NCBI RefSeq assembly: GCF_012516435.1
Contig: NZ_CP051216.1
Coordinates: 560,001 to 624,000, forward strand
DNA from: Pseudodesulfovibrio sp. zrk46
Lineage (GTDB): Bacteria; Desulfobacterota; Desulfovibrionia; Desulfovibrionales; Desulfovibrionaceae
Direction of reading: 5' to 3'
Length of the DNA stretch: 64,000 bases
Part shown: one piece after another, positions 52,117 to 63,016 of the stretch
How the letters are laid out: each line of letters starts with the position of its first letter
Numbering within the stretch: the stretch's first letter is position 1
The notes under the pieces: generated by a model
Told to the model about the DNA's origin: nothing
The model's database searches: none
The model's input: the letters and a program-made list of their open reading frames with translations, nothing else
Made by a program: the position numbers and the translations under genes

Positions 52117-54075
52117 ATGGCTAAAGGAAGCCAGGGGCGCAAAGATCACAGCAAGGTGAAGATCGGGGCCGTTATGGTCCTCTTCGCGTTTGCTCTTGTT
52201 GGTCTTTGGGCACGCGCAGGATGGGTACAGCTCCATGAGGGCGACATCCTGCTCAGCAAAGCATCGAAGCAGAGTCACGCAGCCGAGTTTGAATACGGCG
52301 AGCGGGGCCGTATCTTCGACCGCAACGGAGAGATGCTCGCCACCAGCGTGGAGGCGAAGTCTGTCTTTATTCGCCCCTACGAAATCGAAAATATCGATGT
52401 GGCTGCCGACAAGCTTTCGCGTATTCTCAACGTCTCCCGCAAGAAAGTTTACAAACGCCTCAAATCCAAAAAACGCTTCCTCTGGATCAAGCGGCAGGTC
52501 ACGGACCGAGAGGCCACAGCCATTGCCAACGCCGACCTCAAGGGTGTGCGGCTGGTCAGCGAATTTTCCCGTATCTATCCCAACGGTCATCTGGCCGGAC
52601 AGACCCTCGGCTTCGTCAACATCGACGGCAAGGGGCTGGAAGGTATCGAGTACGTCTACAACGACCGCCTCAAACCGGGCAAAGCCGAGTTCGTGGTACA
52701 ACGCGACGCCAAGGGCGCCCGCCTGTACCTTGATGCGCAGGGTCGCGAAATGGACATAAACGGACTCGACGTACGCTTGACCATTGATACTCACATCCAG
52801 CACGCCGCCGAGCAGGCCCTTGCCAAATCCATCTCCAAATACGACGCCCGCGCAGGCATCGTTCTCGTTGTGGATGTGGACTCCGGCGACATCCTGGCCA
52901 TGGCAAACCAGCCGTTTTTCAACCCCAACGCCGTCTCCCGCTCCAAGGCATCCCAGCGCAGGCTTCGTGCCCTGACAGATGTGTACGAGCCCGGCTCCAC
53001 GATGAAGCCCTTCCTCATGGCAGCTGCCCTGGAGGAAAAGGTCATTGAGCCGGACACGCTCATCAACTGCGAGAACGGTCGCTGGAAAGTGGCCCGCAAG
53101 GTCATTCGTGACACCCATCCAGAGAAGTGGCTGCCCGCCCACAAGGTACTGCGCTACTCCTCCAACATCGGTTCCGCCAAAATCGGCATGGACCTGGGTG
53201 CAGGTGTCTATCACGACTACCTGACCAAGCTCGGCTTCGGCGAAAAGACCAACATCGGGCTGCCGGGCGAATCCGGCGGCATCCTCATGCCCCCGGGCAA
53301 GTGGACCAGTGTGGACCTGGCCGCCATCAGCTTTGGCCAGGGCATCGGCACCACCGCACTCCAGATGGCACGGGCCTTCCTTTGCCTCGCCAACGGCGGC
53401 GTCACCAAGGAACTCAATCTGGTCAATATGCCTGAGCAGGAGCGCCCCAACAACGCGGTTCAGGTCTTCAGTAAAGATACCGTGGACAAGGTTCTCTCCA
53501 TGATGAAGGACGTGGTCCACGAAGACGGCACCGGCCGCTCCGCCCGCATTCAGGGCATCACCATGGCAGGCAAGACCGGCACCGCGCAGAAAGCTGCCAA
53601 GGGTGGTTACGGGGACCAATACCTCTCCTCGTTCGTGGCGCTGGTCCCGGCTGATGATCCGGAACTGCTGGTCATCACCATGGTGGATGAACCCCAGAAG
53701 GCCAACTACGGCTCCATGGTGGCAGCCCCGGTATGCCGCGAAGTGACCGTGCGCACCCTCGCCTACCACGGCAAGCTCTCCGAGACGCTGATCGCGGAGA
53801 CCGCCGAAGACGTCCCGGTGGATGCTCTGGTGGAACAGCCCCTGACCGGCTCTGTGGATGCGCACAAACCGCAACAGGTCACCGCCACGGTGCCGAACAT
53901 AAAGGGCATGCCCGTGCGCCGCGCGCTCGAGCTGCTCGTCAAAAAAGGAATTGTCCCTGTGCTGAAAGGCGAGGGAATGACCGTCAAGGACCAGAAGCCC
54001 AAGGCAGGGCAGGCATGGCCCGAAGACAAGACTTCGGAGGGAACGGAAGATGTTTTTGTTCTCTGGCTCTCCTAG
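52117..54075 (+). CDS. ftsI: Septal peptidoglycan transpeptidase FtsI (PBP with PASTA domain)
   Basis: 652 residues. Membrane anchor about 14-34, pedestal domain, then a transpeptidase with catalytic S294 in STMK, SSN at 348-350 and KTG at 486-488. The C-terminus (about 588-652, ATVPNIKGMPVRRALELLVKKG) is a PASTA domain, absent from E. coli FtsI and typical of Desulfovibrio and Gram-positive enzymes. It crosslinks septal wall with FtsW. AGGGA precedes the ATG. Confidence 0.95.
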   Translation: MAKGSQGRKDHSKVKIGAVMVLFAFALVGLWARAGWVQLHEGDILLSKASKQSHAAEFEYGERGRIFDRNGEMLATSVEAKSVFIRPYEIENIDVAADKLSRILNVSRKKVYKRLKSKKRFLWIKRQVTDREATAIANADLKGVRLVSEFSRIYPNGHLAGQTLGFVNIDGKGLEGIEYVYNDRLKPGKAEFVVQRDAKGARLYLDAQGREMDINGLDVRLTIDTHIQHAAEQALAKSISKYDARAGIVLVVDVDSGDILAMANQPFFNPNAVSRSKASQRRLRALTDVYEPGSTMKPFLMAAALEEKVIEPDTLINCENGRWKVARKVIRDTHPEKWLPAHKVLRYSSNIGSAKIGMDLGAGVYHDYLTKLGFGEKTNIGLPGESGGILMPPGKWTSVDLAAISFGQGIGTTALQMARAFLCLANGGVTKELNLVNMPEQERPNNAVQVFSKDTVDKVLSMMKDVVHEDGTGRSARIQGITMAGKTGTAQKAAKGGYGDQYLSSFVALVPADDPELLVITMVDEPQKANYGSMVAAPVCREVTVRTLAYHGKLSETLIAETAEDVPVDALVEQPLTGSVDAHKPQQVTATVPNIKGMPVRRALELLVKKGIVPVLKGEGMTVKDQKPKAGQAWPEDKTSEGTEDVFVLWLS

Positions 54076-54094
54076 CGAGAAGAAGGCAGGCGTA

Positions 54095-55567
54095 ATGGAA
54101 TTTTCGGAACTGTTGAAAAAAGCCCGAAAGGGCATGATGGTGCGCACCGATTCGCGTGAAGTGCAGGAAGGTGATTGCTTTGTCGCCATGCCTGGCACTG
54201 CCGTGCGTGGCATCGATTTCATCCCCGCCGCACTGGACAACGGCGCCAAGTACATCGTGGCGCCTGCCGATGCCCGTGATCTTGTGGCTCCCGTGGTGGA
54301 GAAACGCGCTGTCGCCGTATACCACGAGAATACTGCCGTGGCCCTCGGCGAACTGGCCCGAGTCTTCTTCCATCTTTCTGACCGCGATCTCAAGCTGGTG
54401 GGTATCACCGGTACCAACGGCAAGACGACCACCACCTACATCATCGAACACCTGCTCGCCTCCGCAGGTCTCAAGGTGGGCGTACTTGGCACCGTGAACT
54501 ACCGCTGGCCCGGCTTCGAGATGGCCGCGCCCCTCACCACCCCCAGCTGCTGGATGATTCACGAGCTCCTCTTCAACATGAAGAAGGCTGACGTGGATGT
54601 GGCCATCATGGAAGTATCCTCCCACGCTCTTGACCAGTTCCGCGTAGCCGGGCTCGACTTCGACGCCGCCGTGTTCACCAACATCACGCAGGACCACCTC
54701 GACTACCATGGCGACATGGAAACCTACTTCGAGGCCAAGTCCAAGCTCTTCACCGGCTACCCGCGCGAAGAGAAGAAGTGCATCGTCAATTTCAACGACC
54801 CGTACGGACGCCGCATCCTCAAGGAAGCTGACGGCGGCATCGGTTTCGGCATCGGCGACACCAAGATCGTGCGCCACGAAGTGGGCGACAAGCCCATGGT
54901 GCAGGGCCGCATTGCGTCCATGACCGGCAAGGGCATGACCATCGAAACCACCTACAAGGGCAAGAGCTGGGAAATCCACTCTCCCCTCATCGGTGCGTTC
55001 AACGCCATGAACCTGCTCTCCGCACAGGCTGTCGGCCTTCAGCTGGGCCTGAACTGCAAGGACATGCGCGCGCTCAAGGACTTCCCCGGCGTGCCGGGCC
55101 GTCTGGAACGCGTCATGAACGATGCGGACCTCGACATTTTCGTGGACTACGCCCACACCCCGGACGCGCTTGAGAACGTTCAGATGACCCTCAAGGGTCT
55201 CGACTTCAAACGCCTCATCACCGTGTTCGGCTGCGGCGGCGACCGAGACCGCACCAAACGTCCGCTCATGGCCCAGTCCGTGGCCCGTTATGCAGACGTT
55301 GCCGTGCTCACCTCCGACAACCCTCGCTCCGAAGAGCCCGAGGCCATCATGGACGATGTCCGTCCCGGCCTTGCGAATGCCAAACACATCATCGAGCACC
55401 CTGACCGCCAGACCGCCATCAACTTGGCCGTGGCCGAGATGCAGCCCGGCGACGTGCTGCTCATCGCAGGCAAAGGGCACGAGGACTACCAGATCATCAA
55501 GGGAGAAACCATCCACTTCTCCGACAACGAAGCGGCCCTCAAGGCCATAGAGGAACTGAACTCGTGA
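54095..55567 (+). CDS. murE: UDP-MurNAc-tripeptide synthetase (meso-DAP ligase)
   Basis: 490 residues from ATG 54095 (AGGCAGG upstream). An earlier in-frame ATG at 54050, inside ftsI, has a strong GGAGGG and would add 15 residues; which is used is open. P-loop GITGTNGKTTTTYI, and the acceptor motif DNPRSEEPEAIMDDV, whose DNPR marks meso-diaminopimelate specificity. It adds the third residue to the stem peptide. Confidence 0.95.
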   Translation: MEFSELLKKARKGMMVRTDSREVQEGDCFVAMPGTAVRGIDFIPAALDNGAKYIVAPADARDLVAPVVEKRAVAVYHENTAVALGELARVFFHLSDRDLKLVGITGTNGKTTTTYIIEHLLASAGLKVGVLGTVNYRWPGFEMAAPLTTPSCWMIHELLFNMKKADVDVAIMEVSSHALDQFRVAGLDFDAAVFTNITQDHLDYHGDMETYFEAKSKLFTGYPREEKKCIVNFNDPYGRRILKEADGGIGFGIGDTKIVRHEVGDKPMVQGRIASMTGKGMTIETTYKGKSWEIHSPLIGAFNAMNLLSAQAVGLQLGLNCKDMRALKDFPGVPGRLERVMNDADLDIFVDYAHTPDALENVQMTLKGLDFKRLITVFGCGGDRDRTKRPLMAQSVARYADVAVLTSDNPRSEEPEAIMDDVRPGLANAKHIIEHPDRQTAINLAVAEMQPGDVLLIAGKGHEDYQIIKGETIHFSDNEAALKAIEELNS

Positions 55568-56946
55568 ATTTGACCCTTGCTGACGTAGAACGCTGCCTGA
55601 CAGGCATGGCCGAAGAGGGCCACGACCAGATCGGCATCAACACCGTGCAGACCGACTCTCGCACCGTGTCCAAGGGCGACCTGTTCTTCTGCATTGATGG
55701 TGAGAACTTCGACGGGCACGAGTTCGCGGCACAGGCCGTGAAGAACGGTGCCGCAGCCGTGGTTTCCGGACAGTTCCTCGAGCTGGATGCGCCCATGGTC
55801 ATGGTGCGCGACACCACCCGCGCCCTCGGCCAGTTGGCCGCCTGCTGGCGCAAAAAATGCGGCGCCAAGCTGGTGGGTGTCACCGGCACCGCAGGCAAGA
55901 CCACGGTAAAGGAAATGCTCTATGCCGTGGCCTCCCAGAAATACTCCACTGCCAAGAACTACCGCAATTTCAACAACCAGATCGGTCTGCCCATGTCCAT
56001 GCTCAAGGCCTCCGAAGAGCAGGAATTGTGGATCATGGAGCTGGGCATCTCGGTACGCGGCGATATGGAAGAGCTGGCCACCATCGCCACTCCGGACGTC
56101 GCTGTCATCACCAATGTGGGCGCCGGGCATCTGGAAGGACTGGGCGACGAGAACGGCGTGGCCGAAGCCAAGACCACGCTGCTCAAGCACCTGCACGAGT
56201 CCGGCACCGCCATCGTGGGCATGGACTACCCGCTGCTCTGGGATGCGGCACGCGAGATCGTGGACGCACCCATAGGATTTTCTGCGAAAGAGAACACCGA
56301 CACCTCTTATGTTGCCTCGTTCCTCGGGGCCGAAGCCGAAGGGTGGGGACGCTTCAGGCTTCGGACCCCCGAGGGCGACGGTGAATTCACTGCCCCGTTC
56401 TGCGGCGAACACTACGCCGAGAACCTGGCCTGTGTTGCGGCGGCTGCCCACCAGTTGGGCATCACCCGCGACGAGGTCATCAAGGGCGTGCAGACACTGA
56501 CGGCCGACAGCCAGCGCTTCTGCTGCAAGATCGCCGGCAACGCCATGGTCATTGATGACACCTACAACGCCAATCCGCTCTCCATGGCCCGATCGATCGA
56601 GACGGCCGCAAAGATGGCTGAGGACCGCCCGCTGGTGCTGGTACTCGGCGACATGCGCGAACTGGGCGAAGAAGCCATCAAGCGACATGAGGAGCTCGGC
56701 AGGCTGATCAAGGACGTGGCTCCCAGAGCCATGTTTTACAAGGGCGATCACTATGGGGACGTGATCTGCGGTATGGGCGAGGACTCCCTCACCCGCACCA
56801 CTGGCCCGGAAGATTTTATCAAAGAGTGGCGCACCATGGGTCTGTCCGGGGCTGTAATCCTGGTCAAAGGCTCGCGCTCACTCAAAATGGAAGAGTTCGC
56901 CAATGCCTTGTGCCGGGAACTCGACGACGCGGGGATGGGAGCTTAA
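55564..56946 (+). CDS. murF: UDP-MurNAc-tripeptide--D-alanyl-D-alanine ligase
   Basis: 460 residues from a GTG that overlaps the murE stop (GTGA). P-loop GVTGTAGKTTVKEML, NFNNQIGLPMSML, and VIDDTYNANPLSM near 335. It adds D-Ala-D-Ala. The D-Ala-D-Ala ligase gene is not in this window. Confidence 0.96.
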   Translation: MNLTLADVERCLTGMAEEGHDQIGINTVQTDSRTVSKGDLFFCIDGENFDGHEFAAQAVKNGAAAVVSGQFLELDAPMVMVRDTTRALGQLAACWRKKCGAKLVGVTGTAGKTTVKEMLYAVASQKYSTAKNYRNFNNQIGLPMSMLKASEEQELWIMELGISVRGDMEELATIATPDVAVITNVGAGHLEGLGDENGVAEAKTTLLKHLHESGTAIVGMDYPLLWDAAREIVDAPIGFSAKENTDTSYVASFLGAEAEGWGRFRLRTPEGDGEFTAPFCGEHYAENLACVAAAAHQLGITRDEVIKGVQTLTADSQRFCCKIAGNAMVIDDTYNANPLSMARSIETAAKMAEDRPLVLVLGDMRELGEEAIKRHEELGRLIKDVAPRAMFYKGDHYGDVICGMGEDSLTRTTGPEDFIKEWRTMGLSGAVILVKGSRSLKMEEFANALCRELDDAGMGA

Positions 56947-56949
56947 CGC

Positions 56950-58026
56950 ATGATTTACAATCTTCTCGCACCGATGGCCACGGAAGTAGGCGTCCTGAAC
57001 GTCTTCCGTTACATCACGTTCCGTTCCGTATGGGCACTGCTTACCGCGCTCATCATCTCCATTGTGCTCGGCCCGGCCATGATCCGCTGGCTCCAGCGCG
57101 TCAAGTGCGGCCAGACCATCAAGGCGGACGGCCCGCAGCATCAGGCCAAGCAGGGCACCCCGACCATGGGCGGCATCATGATCATCTTCTCGGTCGTGGT
57201 CTCCACCCTGCTCTGGGGCGATCTGACCAACATCTATGTCTGGCTCACCATGCTCGTCTTCGTCGGCTTCGGCGCAGTGGGCTTTGCCGACGACTATATC
57301 AAGGTGGTCAAGAAACAGAACGACGGCTTGTCCGCCAAGGCCAAATTCATCGGCCAGTGCTTGGTGGCCGGAGCCGCGCTGTACATGCTCATCCAGCAGC
57401 CGGCGTACTCCACGGAACTCTCCGTGCCGTTCTTCAAGAATTTCACGCCCGACCTCGGCTGGGCATATCTGCCCTTTGCCATGGTGGTCATGGTGGGTGC
57501 GTCCAACGCGGTCAACCTGACCGACGGGCTGGACGGCCTGGCCATCGGTCCCATGATTGTTGCCATGGCATGCTTCGCCATCTTCATCTACGCATCGGGC
57601 CACGCCAAGATTGCTGATTATCTGGCCATCCAGAACATCGTCGGCATCGGTGAGGTGACTGTTTTCTGCGGCGCCATGGTCGGTGCGGGACTCGGCTTCC
57701 TTTGGTTCAATGCCCACCCGGCACAGGTCTTCATGGGGGACGTTGGCTCCCTGTCCCTCGGCGGAGCGCTCGGTTTCGTGGCGGTTCTCGCCAAACAGGA
57801 ACTGCTCCTCGCCATCGTGGGCGGCGTGTTCGTGTTCGAGACCCTCTCGGTCATCCTGCAGGTTGGTTACTTCAAGCTCACGGGCGGCAAGCGCATCTTT
57901 ATGATGGCCCCGCTCCATCACCATTTCGAGCTCAAAGGCATCCCGGAATCCAAGATCATCGTCCGGTTCTGGATTCTCTCCATACTCATGGCCCTCATGG
58001 CCCTGTCCACCCTCAAACTCAGGTAA
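56950..58026 (+). CDS. mraY: Phospho-MurNAc-pentapeptide transferase
   Basis: 358 residues with about ten membrane helices. Key motifs: [18 protein letters not shown] (catalytic Asps), [10 protein letters not shown], and [12 protein letters not shown]. It makes lipid I from undecaprenyl phosphate. The start lies 3 nt after murF, without a strong ribosome site, suggesting coupling. Confidence 0.97.
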   Translation: MIYNLLAPMATEVGVLNVFRYITFRSVWALLTALIISIVLGPAMIRWLQRVKCGQTIKADGPQHQAKQGTPTMGGIMIIFSVVVSTLLWGDLTNIYVWLTMLVFVGFGAVGFADDYIKVVKKQNDGLSAKAKFIGQCLVAGAALYMLIQQPAYSTELSVPFFKNFTPDLGWAYLPFAMVVMVGASNAVNLTDGLDGLAIGPMIVAMACFAIFIYASGHAKIADYLAIQNIVGIGEVTVFCGAMVGAGLGFLWFNAHPAQVFMGDVGSLSLGGALGFVAVLAKQELLLAIVGGVFVFETLSVILQVGYFKLTGGKRIFMMAPLHHHFELKGIPESKIIVRFWILSILMALMALSTLKLR

Positions 58027-58041
58027 TTCGAAGGTAACGCA

Positions 58042-59343
58042 GTGAATAATTCTGTCCGCAACTTCATCGAGCAAAAAACTCTCACCGACAAGGTGTGCGT
58101 GGTGGTCGGCGTCGGCAAATCCGGCCTTGCCGCAGCCCGTCTCCTGACCGTGGTGGGTGCTCGAGTGCGCATCGTGGACCGCAACGAAGCCGTTACCGAG
58201 GACAAGTTGGGTGAACTGGCAGGCAAGGTTGAGCTGATCACCGGCCCGCACAAGAAGGAGCATTTCTCTGACGCCGATCTCGTGGTCTTCTCTCCGGGCG
58301 TTCCCGTACCTAAGCTGGCTGACGTGCTGGAAGGCCTCCCCACTGAACGGATCGTGTCCGAACTGGAATTCGCGTCATGGTTCATCGAGGCTCCGATCCT
58401 CGCCATCACGGGCACCAACGGCAAGACGACCACAACGACACTGGTCTCCCAGATTCTGGAGGATGCAGGGCGCAAAGTCTTCACCGGTGGCAACATCGGC
58501 ACGCCCCTGTGCCAGCACGTACTGGATAATGAAGCCGTTGACGTGGTCATCCTCGAAGTCTCCAGCTTCCAGCTCCAGAACTGCATGACTTTCAAGCCGC
58601 ACGTGGGCGTCTTCCTGAACTTCGCCCCGGACCATCTGGACTACCACGCAGACATGGACGAGTACCTCGACGCCAAGCTCATGCTGTTCCAGCGCATGAC
58701 AGGCGAGGACACGGCCCTGCTGCACGACTCCCTGCGCAATACGCTCAAGGATCGCGGCTTCACCAACGCCCACATTGAATGGTTCGGTCCTGAAGACCGT
58801 TTCGAAATTCCGTACCTGCCCGGCGAGCATAACCGCTCCAATGCCGAGGCGGCATGGCAGGCCGCCAAGCAGTTCGGCGTCACCGAAGCACAGGCAGCCG
58901 AGACCATCCGGAATTTCAAACCGCTGGCACACCGCATCGAGCCTGTGGGCGAGAAGAACGGCGTGCTCTACGTAGACGACTCCAAGGCTACCACCCTTGA
59001 TTCCGTGGTGGCAGCGGTACGCACTTACGACCGCCCCATCCGTCTGCTCATGGGTGGCGTGTGGAAGGGCGGCGACGTGGAAGCCTTTGCTCAGGAAGTG
59101 AAAGACCGCGTGGTACACGTGGGTCTGTTCGGCGGCAGCCGCGATATTTTGGAAGCGCCTCTTTCCCAAGTCTTCCCGGTTTCCTGGGACGAAACACTGG
59201 AAGACGCGGTCAACCGGCTGGCCGAGGCCGCTGTTGAGGGTGATGTGATCCTGCTCTCTCCGGCCACGGCCAGTTTCGACCAGTACGACAGCTACGTGCA
59301 TCGCGGTAATGACTTCAAGCAGGCAGTGGAGGCGTTGTCATGA
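58042..59343 (+). CDS. murD: UDP-MurNAc-L-alanine--D-glutamate ligase
   Basis: 433 residues from a GTG start with AAGG upstream. Motifs: VVVGVGKSGLAAARLL, P-loop ITGTNGKTTTTTL, LEVSSFQLQNC, APDHLDYHADMDEY, and DDSKATT. It adds D-Glu to UDP-MurNAc-L-Ala in the cytoplasm. Confidence 0.96.
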   Translation: MNNSVRNFIEQKTLTDKVCVVVGVGKSGLAAARLLTVVGARVRIVDRNEAVTEDKLGELAGKVELITGPHKKEHFSDADLVVFSPGVPVPKLADVLEGLPTERIVSELEFASWFIEAPILAITGTNGKTTTTTLVSQILEDAGRKVFTGGNIGTPLCQHVLDNEAVDVVILEVSSFQLQNCMTFKPHVGVFLNFAPDHLDYHADMDEYLDAKLMLFQRMTGEDTALLHDSLRNTLKDRGFTNAHIEWFGPEDRFEIPYLPGEHNRSNAEAAWQAAKQFGVTEAQAAETIRNFKPLAHRIEPVGEKNGVLYVDDSKATTLDSVVAAVRTYDRPIRLLMGGVWKGGDVEAFAQEVKDRVVHVGLFGGSRDILEAPLSQVFPVSWDETLEDAVNRLAEAAVEGDVILLSPATASFDQYDSYVHRGNDFKQAVEALS

Positions 59344-60464
59344 GCACCAAGCTGAACGCCAAAAAATCCTCTGCCGCCGTTGGCAAACTGGACCCGTGGC
59401 TGCTGACCGCGACCCTTCTTCTGGGTGGTTTCGGCCTAATCATGGTCCTGTCCTCCAGCGGCATCACTGCCGAGCGCGACTTTGCAGACAAGTACTTCTT
59501 CTTCAAGCGCCAGCTCATGTACACCGGCGTGGGCCTGACCTGCATGCTGGCATGCATGCAGATGCCCCGAAAGATGCTGTACGGCCTCACCTATGTTTGG
59601 GTGGCACTGGCCGCCATTCTGCTTGGCCTCTGCCTCACCCCGCTGGGCGTCAACGTCAAGGGTGCGAGCCGATGGGTCAGCTTTGGCCCGGCAAACGTAC
59701 AGCCGCTGGAATTCGCCAAGGTGGCACTGGTCCTTTACCTCGCCTATTTCTTCTCCAAGAAGCAGGAACTGGTGAAGACCTTCTCTGTGGGCTTCCTGCC
59801 GCCCTTTATCGTGACAGGTTTCCTGTGCGGCCTGTTGCTGTTGCAGCCGGACTTCGGCGGCACCGTTGTCATGGCCGGTCTGCTCTTTTTCATGTGCCTC
59901 GTGGGCGGTACCAAGCTCATCTACCTGATCGGCTCGGCCATGCTGGGCGCGGGTGCGGGCTGGCTGCTCATCACCTCTTCGCCCTATCGCCTCAAGCGCT
60001 GGACCGCCTTCCTCGATCCGTTCGCATCCGCACAGAACGAAGGCTATCAGTTGGTCCAGTCCCTGTACGCATTCGGCTCTGGCCAGCTGTGGGGGACAGG
60101 CATGGGCGCAGGCAAGCAGAAGCTCTTCTTCCTGCCCGAAGCACACAACGATTTCATTATGGCCGTGGTCGGTGAAGAACTGGGCTTTGTAGGTATGTCC
60201 TTGTTCTTCATCGCCATTGGCTTCTTTCTCTGGCGCGCATTCCGCGTGGCCCTGTATCAGGAGGACCTGCAGGACCGCTTCACCGCCTTTGGCATCACCT
60301 GCATTGTGGCGCTGGGCATGATCCTGAATCTGGCCGTTGTTCTCGGCACGGTACCGCCCAAGGGCATCGCCATGCCCTTCATAAGCTACGGTGGTTCCAG
60401 CCTGACCGTCTCTTTCATCTGCGCAGGAATCCTGCTCAACCTCTCAAGGACGGCCAAGGCATGA
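59340..60464 (+). CDS. ftsW: Septal peptidoglycan polymerase FtsW
   Basis: 374 residues with about ten membrane helices, SEDS family. Motifs: VLSSSGITAERD, GASRWVSFGPANVQPLEFAKVAL, QNEGYQLVQSLYAFGSGQLWGTG, and the C-terminal GIAMPFISYGGSS. It polymerises lipid II with FtsI as its partner. Starts ATGA-overlapped with murD. Confidence 0.96.
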   Translation: MSTKLNAKKSSAAVGKLDPWLLTATLLLGGFGLIMVLSSSGITAERDFADKYFFFKRQLMYTGVGLTCMLACMQMPRKMLYGLTYVWVALAAILLGLCLTPLGVNVKGASRWVSFGPANVQPLEFAKVALVLYLAYFFSKKQELVKTFSVGFLPPFIVTGFLCGLLLLQPDFGGTVVMAGLLFFMCLVGGTKLIYLIGSAMLGAGAGWLLITSSPYRLKRWTAFLDPFASAQNEGYQLVQSLYAFGSGQLWGTGMGAGKQKLFFLPEAHNDFIMAVVGEELGFVGMSLFFIAIGFFLWRAFRVALYQEDLQDRFTAFGITCIVALGMILNLAVVLGTVPPKGIAMPFISYGGSSLTVSFICAGILLNLSRTAKA

Positions 60465-61543
60465 ATGTATTGAATCGCGTCATACTCACCACGGGCGGCA
60501 CAGGCGGCCACATCTTCCCGGCACTGGCTGTTGCCGACGAATTGCGTCGCCGCAACCCCAACGTGGATATTCTGTTCATCGGCGGCTCCGGCCCTGAGGG
60601 GAAGCTGGCCGACAAGCACAAGATCCGTTTCCGCGAGCTCCCGGCACGCGGCATCATGGGACTTGGCCTCAAAGGTATTCTCGGCGGCATCGGCTGGCTG
60701 GGTAAAGCCATTCCGCAAGCCCGGACTATTGTGAAGGAATTCAATCCCGATGTGGTCATCGGCTTTGGCGGCTATGCAGGTTTCTGCCCGGTTCTGGGCG
60801 CGGCCATGTCCGGCTTCCCCACAGCCGTACACGAACAGAACTCGGTCCCCGGCGTCACCAACAAGGTGCTGGGCCGATTCGTCAAGCGGGTCTTCCTGAG
60901 CTTCCCGGACACCTCCAAGGCGTTCCCCAAGCGCAAGACCATGCTCACCGGCAACCCGGTGCGAAAAAATATTATGAACATCTGCCCCATGCGACTGGGC
61001 GATCATACGGATAAATACCTCCTCATCCTCGGCGGCAGCCAGGGCGCACGCCCCATCAACGACGCCGTCATCGAGGCCCTGCCCATGTTCATGGAAGCAG
61101 GCATCAAGATCGTCCATCAGGCAGGTAGGGCCGACGTCGAACGCGTTCAGGCCGCATATAAGGAAGCCGGGGCAGACCCGGCACAGGTACGTGGATTCAT
61201 CGACGACATGGCAGGCGAATATGCCCGCGCAGACCTCGCCATCTGCCGGTCCGGCGCATCCACGGTTTTTGAAATAGCGGCGGCAGGGGTCCCGGCCATC
61301 TTCGTGCCCTTTCCCCAAGCCACCCACGACCATCAAACAATGAATGCCAAGGCCCTATCAGACAACGGCGCAGCCATGCTTCTTCCCCAGAACCAAATGA
61401 CTGGAAAGAAGCTGGGAACCATGGCGCTGGAGCTACTCGAAAACGACGAGAAACGGCTTGATTTGGGATCAGTGGCCCGCATGTACGCAAGGCGACGTGC
61501 GGCCGCACATATAGTTACCGGGCTCGAAGCCCTGGTGGCATAA
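60461..61543 (+). CDS. murG: Undecaprenyl-PP-MurNAc-pentapeptide GlcNAc transferase
   Basis: 360 residues. Glycine-rich N-terminal [19 protein letters not shown], then [28 protein letters not shown], and the UDP-GlcNAc site [32 protein letters not shown]. It turns lipid I into lipid II. ATGA overlap with ftsW. Confidence 0.96.
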   Translation: MNVLNRVILTTGGTGGHIFPALAVADELRRRNPNVDILFIGGSGPEGKLADKHKIRFRELPARGIMGLGLKGILGGIGWLGKAIPQARTIVKEFNPDVVIGFGGYAGFCPVLGAAMSGFPTAVHEQNSVPGVTNKVLGRFVKRVFLSFPDTSKAFPKRKTMLTGNPVRKNIMNICPMRLGDHTDKYLLILGGSQGARPINDAVIEALPMFMEAGIKIVHQAGRADVERVQAAYKEAGADPAQVRGFIDDMAGEYARADLAICRSGASTVFEIAAAGVPAIFVPFPQATHDHQTMNAKALSDNGAAMLLPQNQMTGKKLGTMALELLENDEKRLDLGSVARMYARRRAAAHIVTGLEALVA

Positions 61544-61560
61544 GGCAGAGGAGAAGGATT

Positions 61561-63012
61561 ATGGCAGCAGCACAAGGCCCTTACCTGACAGTAGGCGGCG
61601 AGGCGTGTCCGGCAATGCGGGCGCGGGTGAACAACATTCACATGGTGGGTATCGGCGGTTCCGGTATGAACGGCATCGCAGAGGTTCTCATCAACATGGG
61701 ATTCCAGGTGACCGGCTCCGACCTGTCGGCCTCGGCGTCCGTACGCCGTCTGGAGCAGCTCGGCGCACAGGTGTTCATCGGCCACGGAGCCGATAACGTG
61801 GGCGACGCCGACGTACTCATCAAATCCACGGCCATCCCGGACAAGAACCCCGAGCTGGTGGAAGCACGCGAACGCGGCATCCCCATCATTCCCCGTGCCG
61901 AGATGCTGGCCGAACTCATGCGCCTGCGCACCGGTGTGGCCATCGCGGGTACCCACGGCAAGACCACCACGACCTCCCTGCTGGCGACAATTTTCACCGA
62001 AGCGGACCTTGATCCCACGGTCATCATCGGCGGCAAGCTCTCCATCTACGGTTCCAACGCCCGTCTGGGCGACGGCGACTACCTCATTGCCGAGGCCGAT
62101 GAATCCGACGGTTCCTTCCTGCTCCTCTCGCCCATCATCAGCGTTGTCACCAACGTGGATAAGGACCACATGGACTTCTACAAGGATCAGGACGCCATCG
62201 ACGAATCCTTTACCAAGTTCATGAACTCCATCCCGTTCTACGGCATGAACGTGGTCTGCGGTGACGACGAAGGCGTGCAGCGTCTCCTGCCCAACATCAA
62301 GCGTCCCTGCATGACCTACGGCCTGGGCAAGCACAACAAGCTGCGCGGTGAAATCATTTCCACCCACCTCCGCTCCCTGTTCAAGGTCTATCTGGACGGC
62401 GAGGAATGGGGCGAAGTGACCGTGGCCCAGCCCGGCACCCACAACGTCCTCAATGCACTGGCATGCATCGGCGTGGCCCTTGAGGCCGGTCTGGACAAGG
62501 AAGACATCATTAACGGCCTGTCCAACTTTGCCGGTGTGGGCCGCCGCTTCGAGCGCAAGGGCGAGAACAAGGGCGTCATCGTGGTGGACGACTACGGTCA
62601 CCACCCCGCCGAAATCGAGGCCAACCTGCGCACCGCCAAGGAGTGCTACCCGGACCGCCGTCTGGTGGTAGCCTTCCAGCCGCATCGCTTTACCCGCACG
62701 CAGGCCCTGTTCGGCGAATTCTGCAAAGTCTTCAAGGACGCCGACCTGCTCATGCTCACTGAAATTTATCCGGCCAGCGAATCCCCGATCCCGGGTGTTT
62801 CCGGCCTCTCCCTGGCGCAGGGCATCAAGCAGGTGTCCGAGACCAAGGTCCAGTTCTTCCCGGACTTTGACGCACTGGAGAAGCGCCTCAAAGACACCCT
62901 GAAACCCGGCGACCTGTTCATGACACAGGGCGCGGGCTCCATCTGGCAGATCGGTGAGAACTGGCTGAACATGGAAGACGACATCGACGAGCCCGCCGAG
63001 GGCGAGGAGTAG
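61561..63012 (+). CDS. murC: UDP-N-acetylmuramate--L-alanine ligase
   Basis: 483 residues. GAGGAGAAGG precedes ATG 61561, giving a 25-residue N-terminal extension before the usual [20 protein letters not shown]-loop [34 protein letters not shown] and [10 protein letters not shown]. Adds L-Ala to UDP-MurNAc, the first stem peptide step. Confidence 0.96.
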   Translation: MAAAQGPYLTVGGEACPAMRARVNNIHMVGIGGSGMNGIAEVLINMGFQVTGSDLSASASVRRLEQLGAQVFIGHGADNVGDADVLIKSTAIPDKNPELVEARERGIPIIPRAEMLAELMRLRTGVAIAGTHGKTTTTSLLATIFTEADLDPTVIIGGKLSIYGSNARLGDGDYLIAEADESDGSFLLLSPIISVVTNVDKDHMDFYKDQDAIDESFTKFMNSIPFYGMNVVCGDDEGVQRLLPNIKRPCMTYGLGKHNKLRGEIISTHLRSLFKVYLDGEEWGEVTVAQPGTHNVLNALACIGVALEAGLDKEDIINGLSNFAGVGRRFERKGENKGVIVVDDYGHHPAEIEANLRTAKECYPDRRLVVAFQPHRFTRTQALFGEFCKVFKDADLLMLTEIYPASESPIPGVSGLSLAQGIKQVSETKVQFFPDFDALEKRLKDTLKPGDLFMTQGAGSIWQIGENWLNMEDDIDEPAEGEE

Positions 63013-63016
63013 GCTT

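Noticed and set aside
52075-54435. 786-codon open frame on the minus strand opposite ftsI/murE
   Set aside because: It mirrors the codon bias of ftsI on the other strand, has no ribosome site or family motif, and overlaps two certain genes. The same holds for long antisense frames opposite glnN (21241-23178) and murC (61333-63186).
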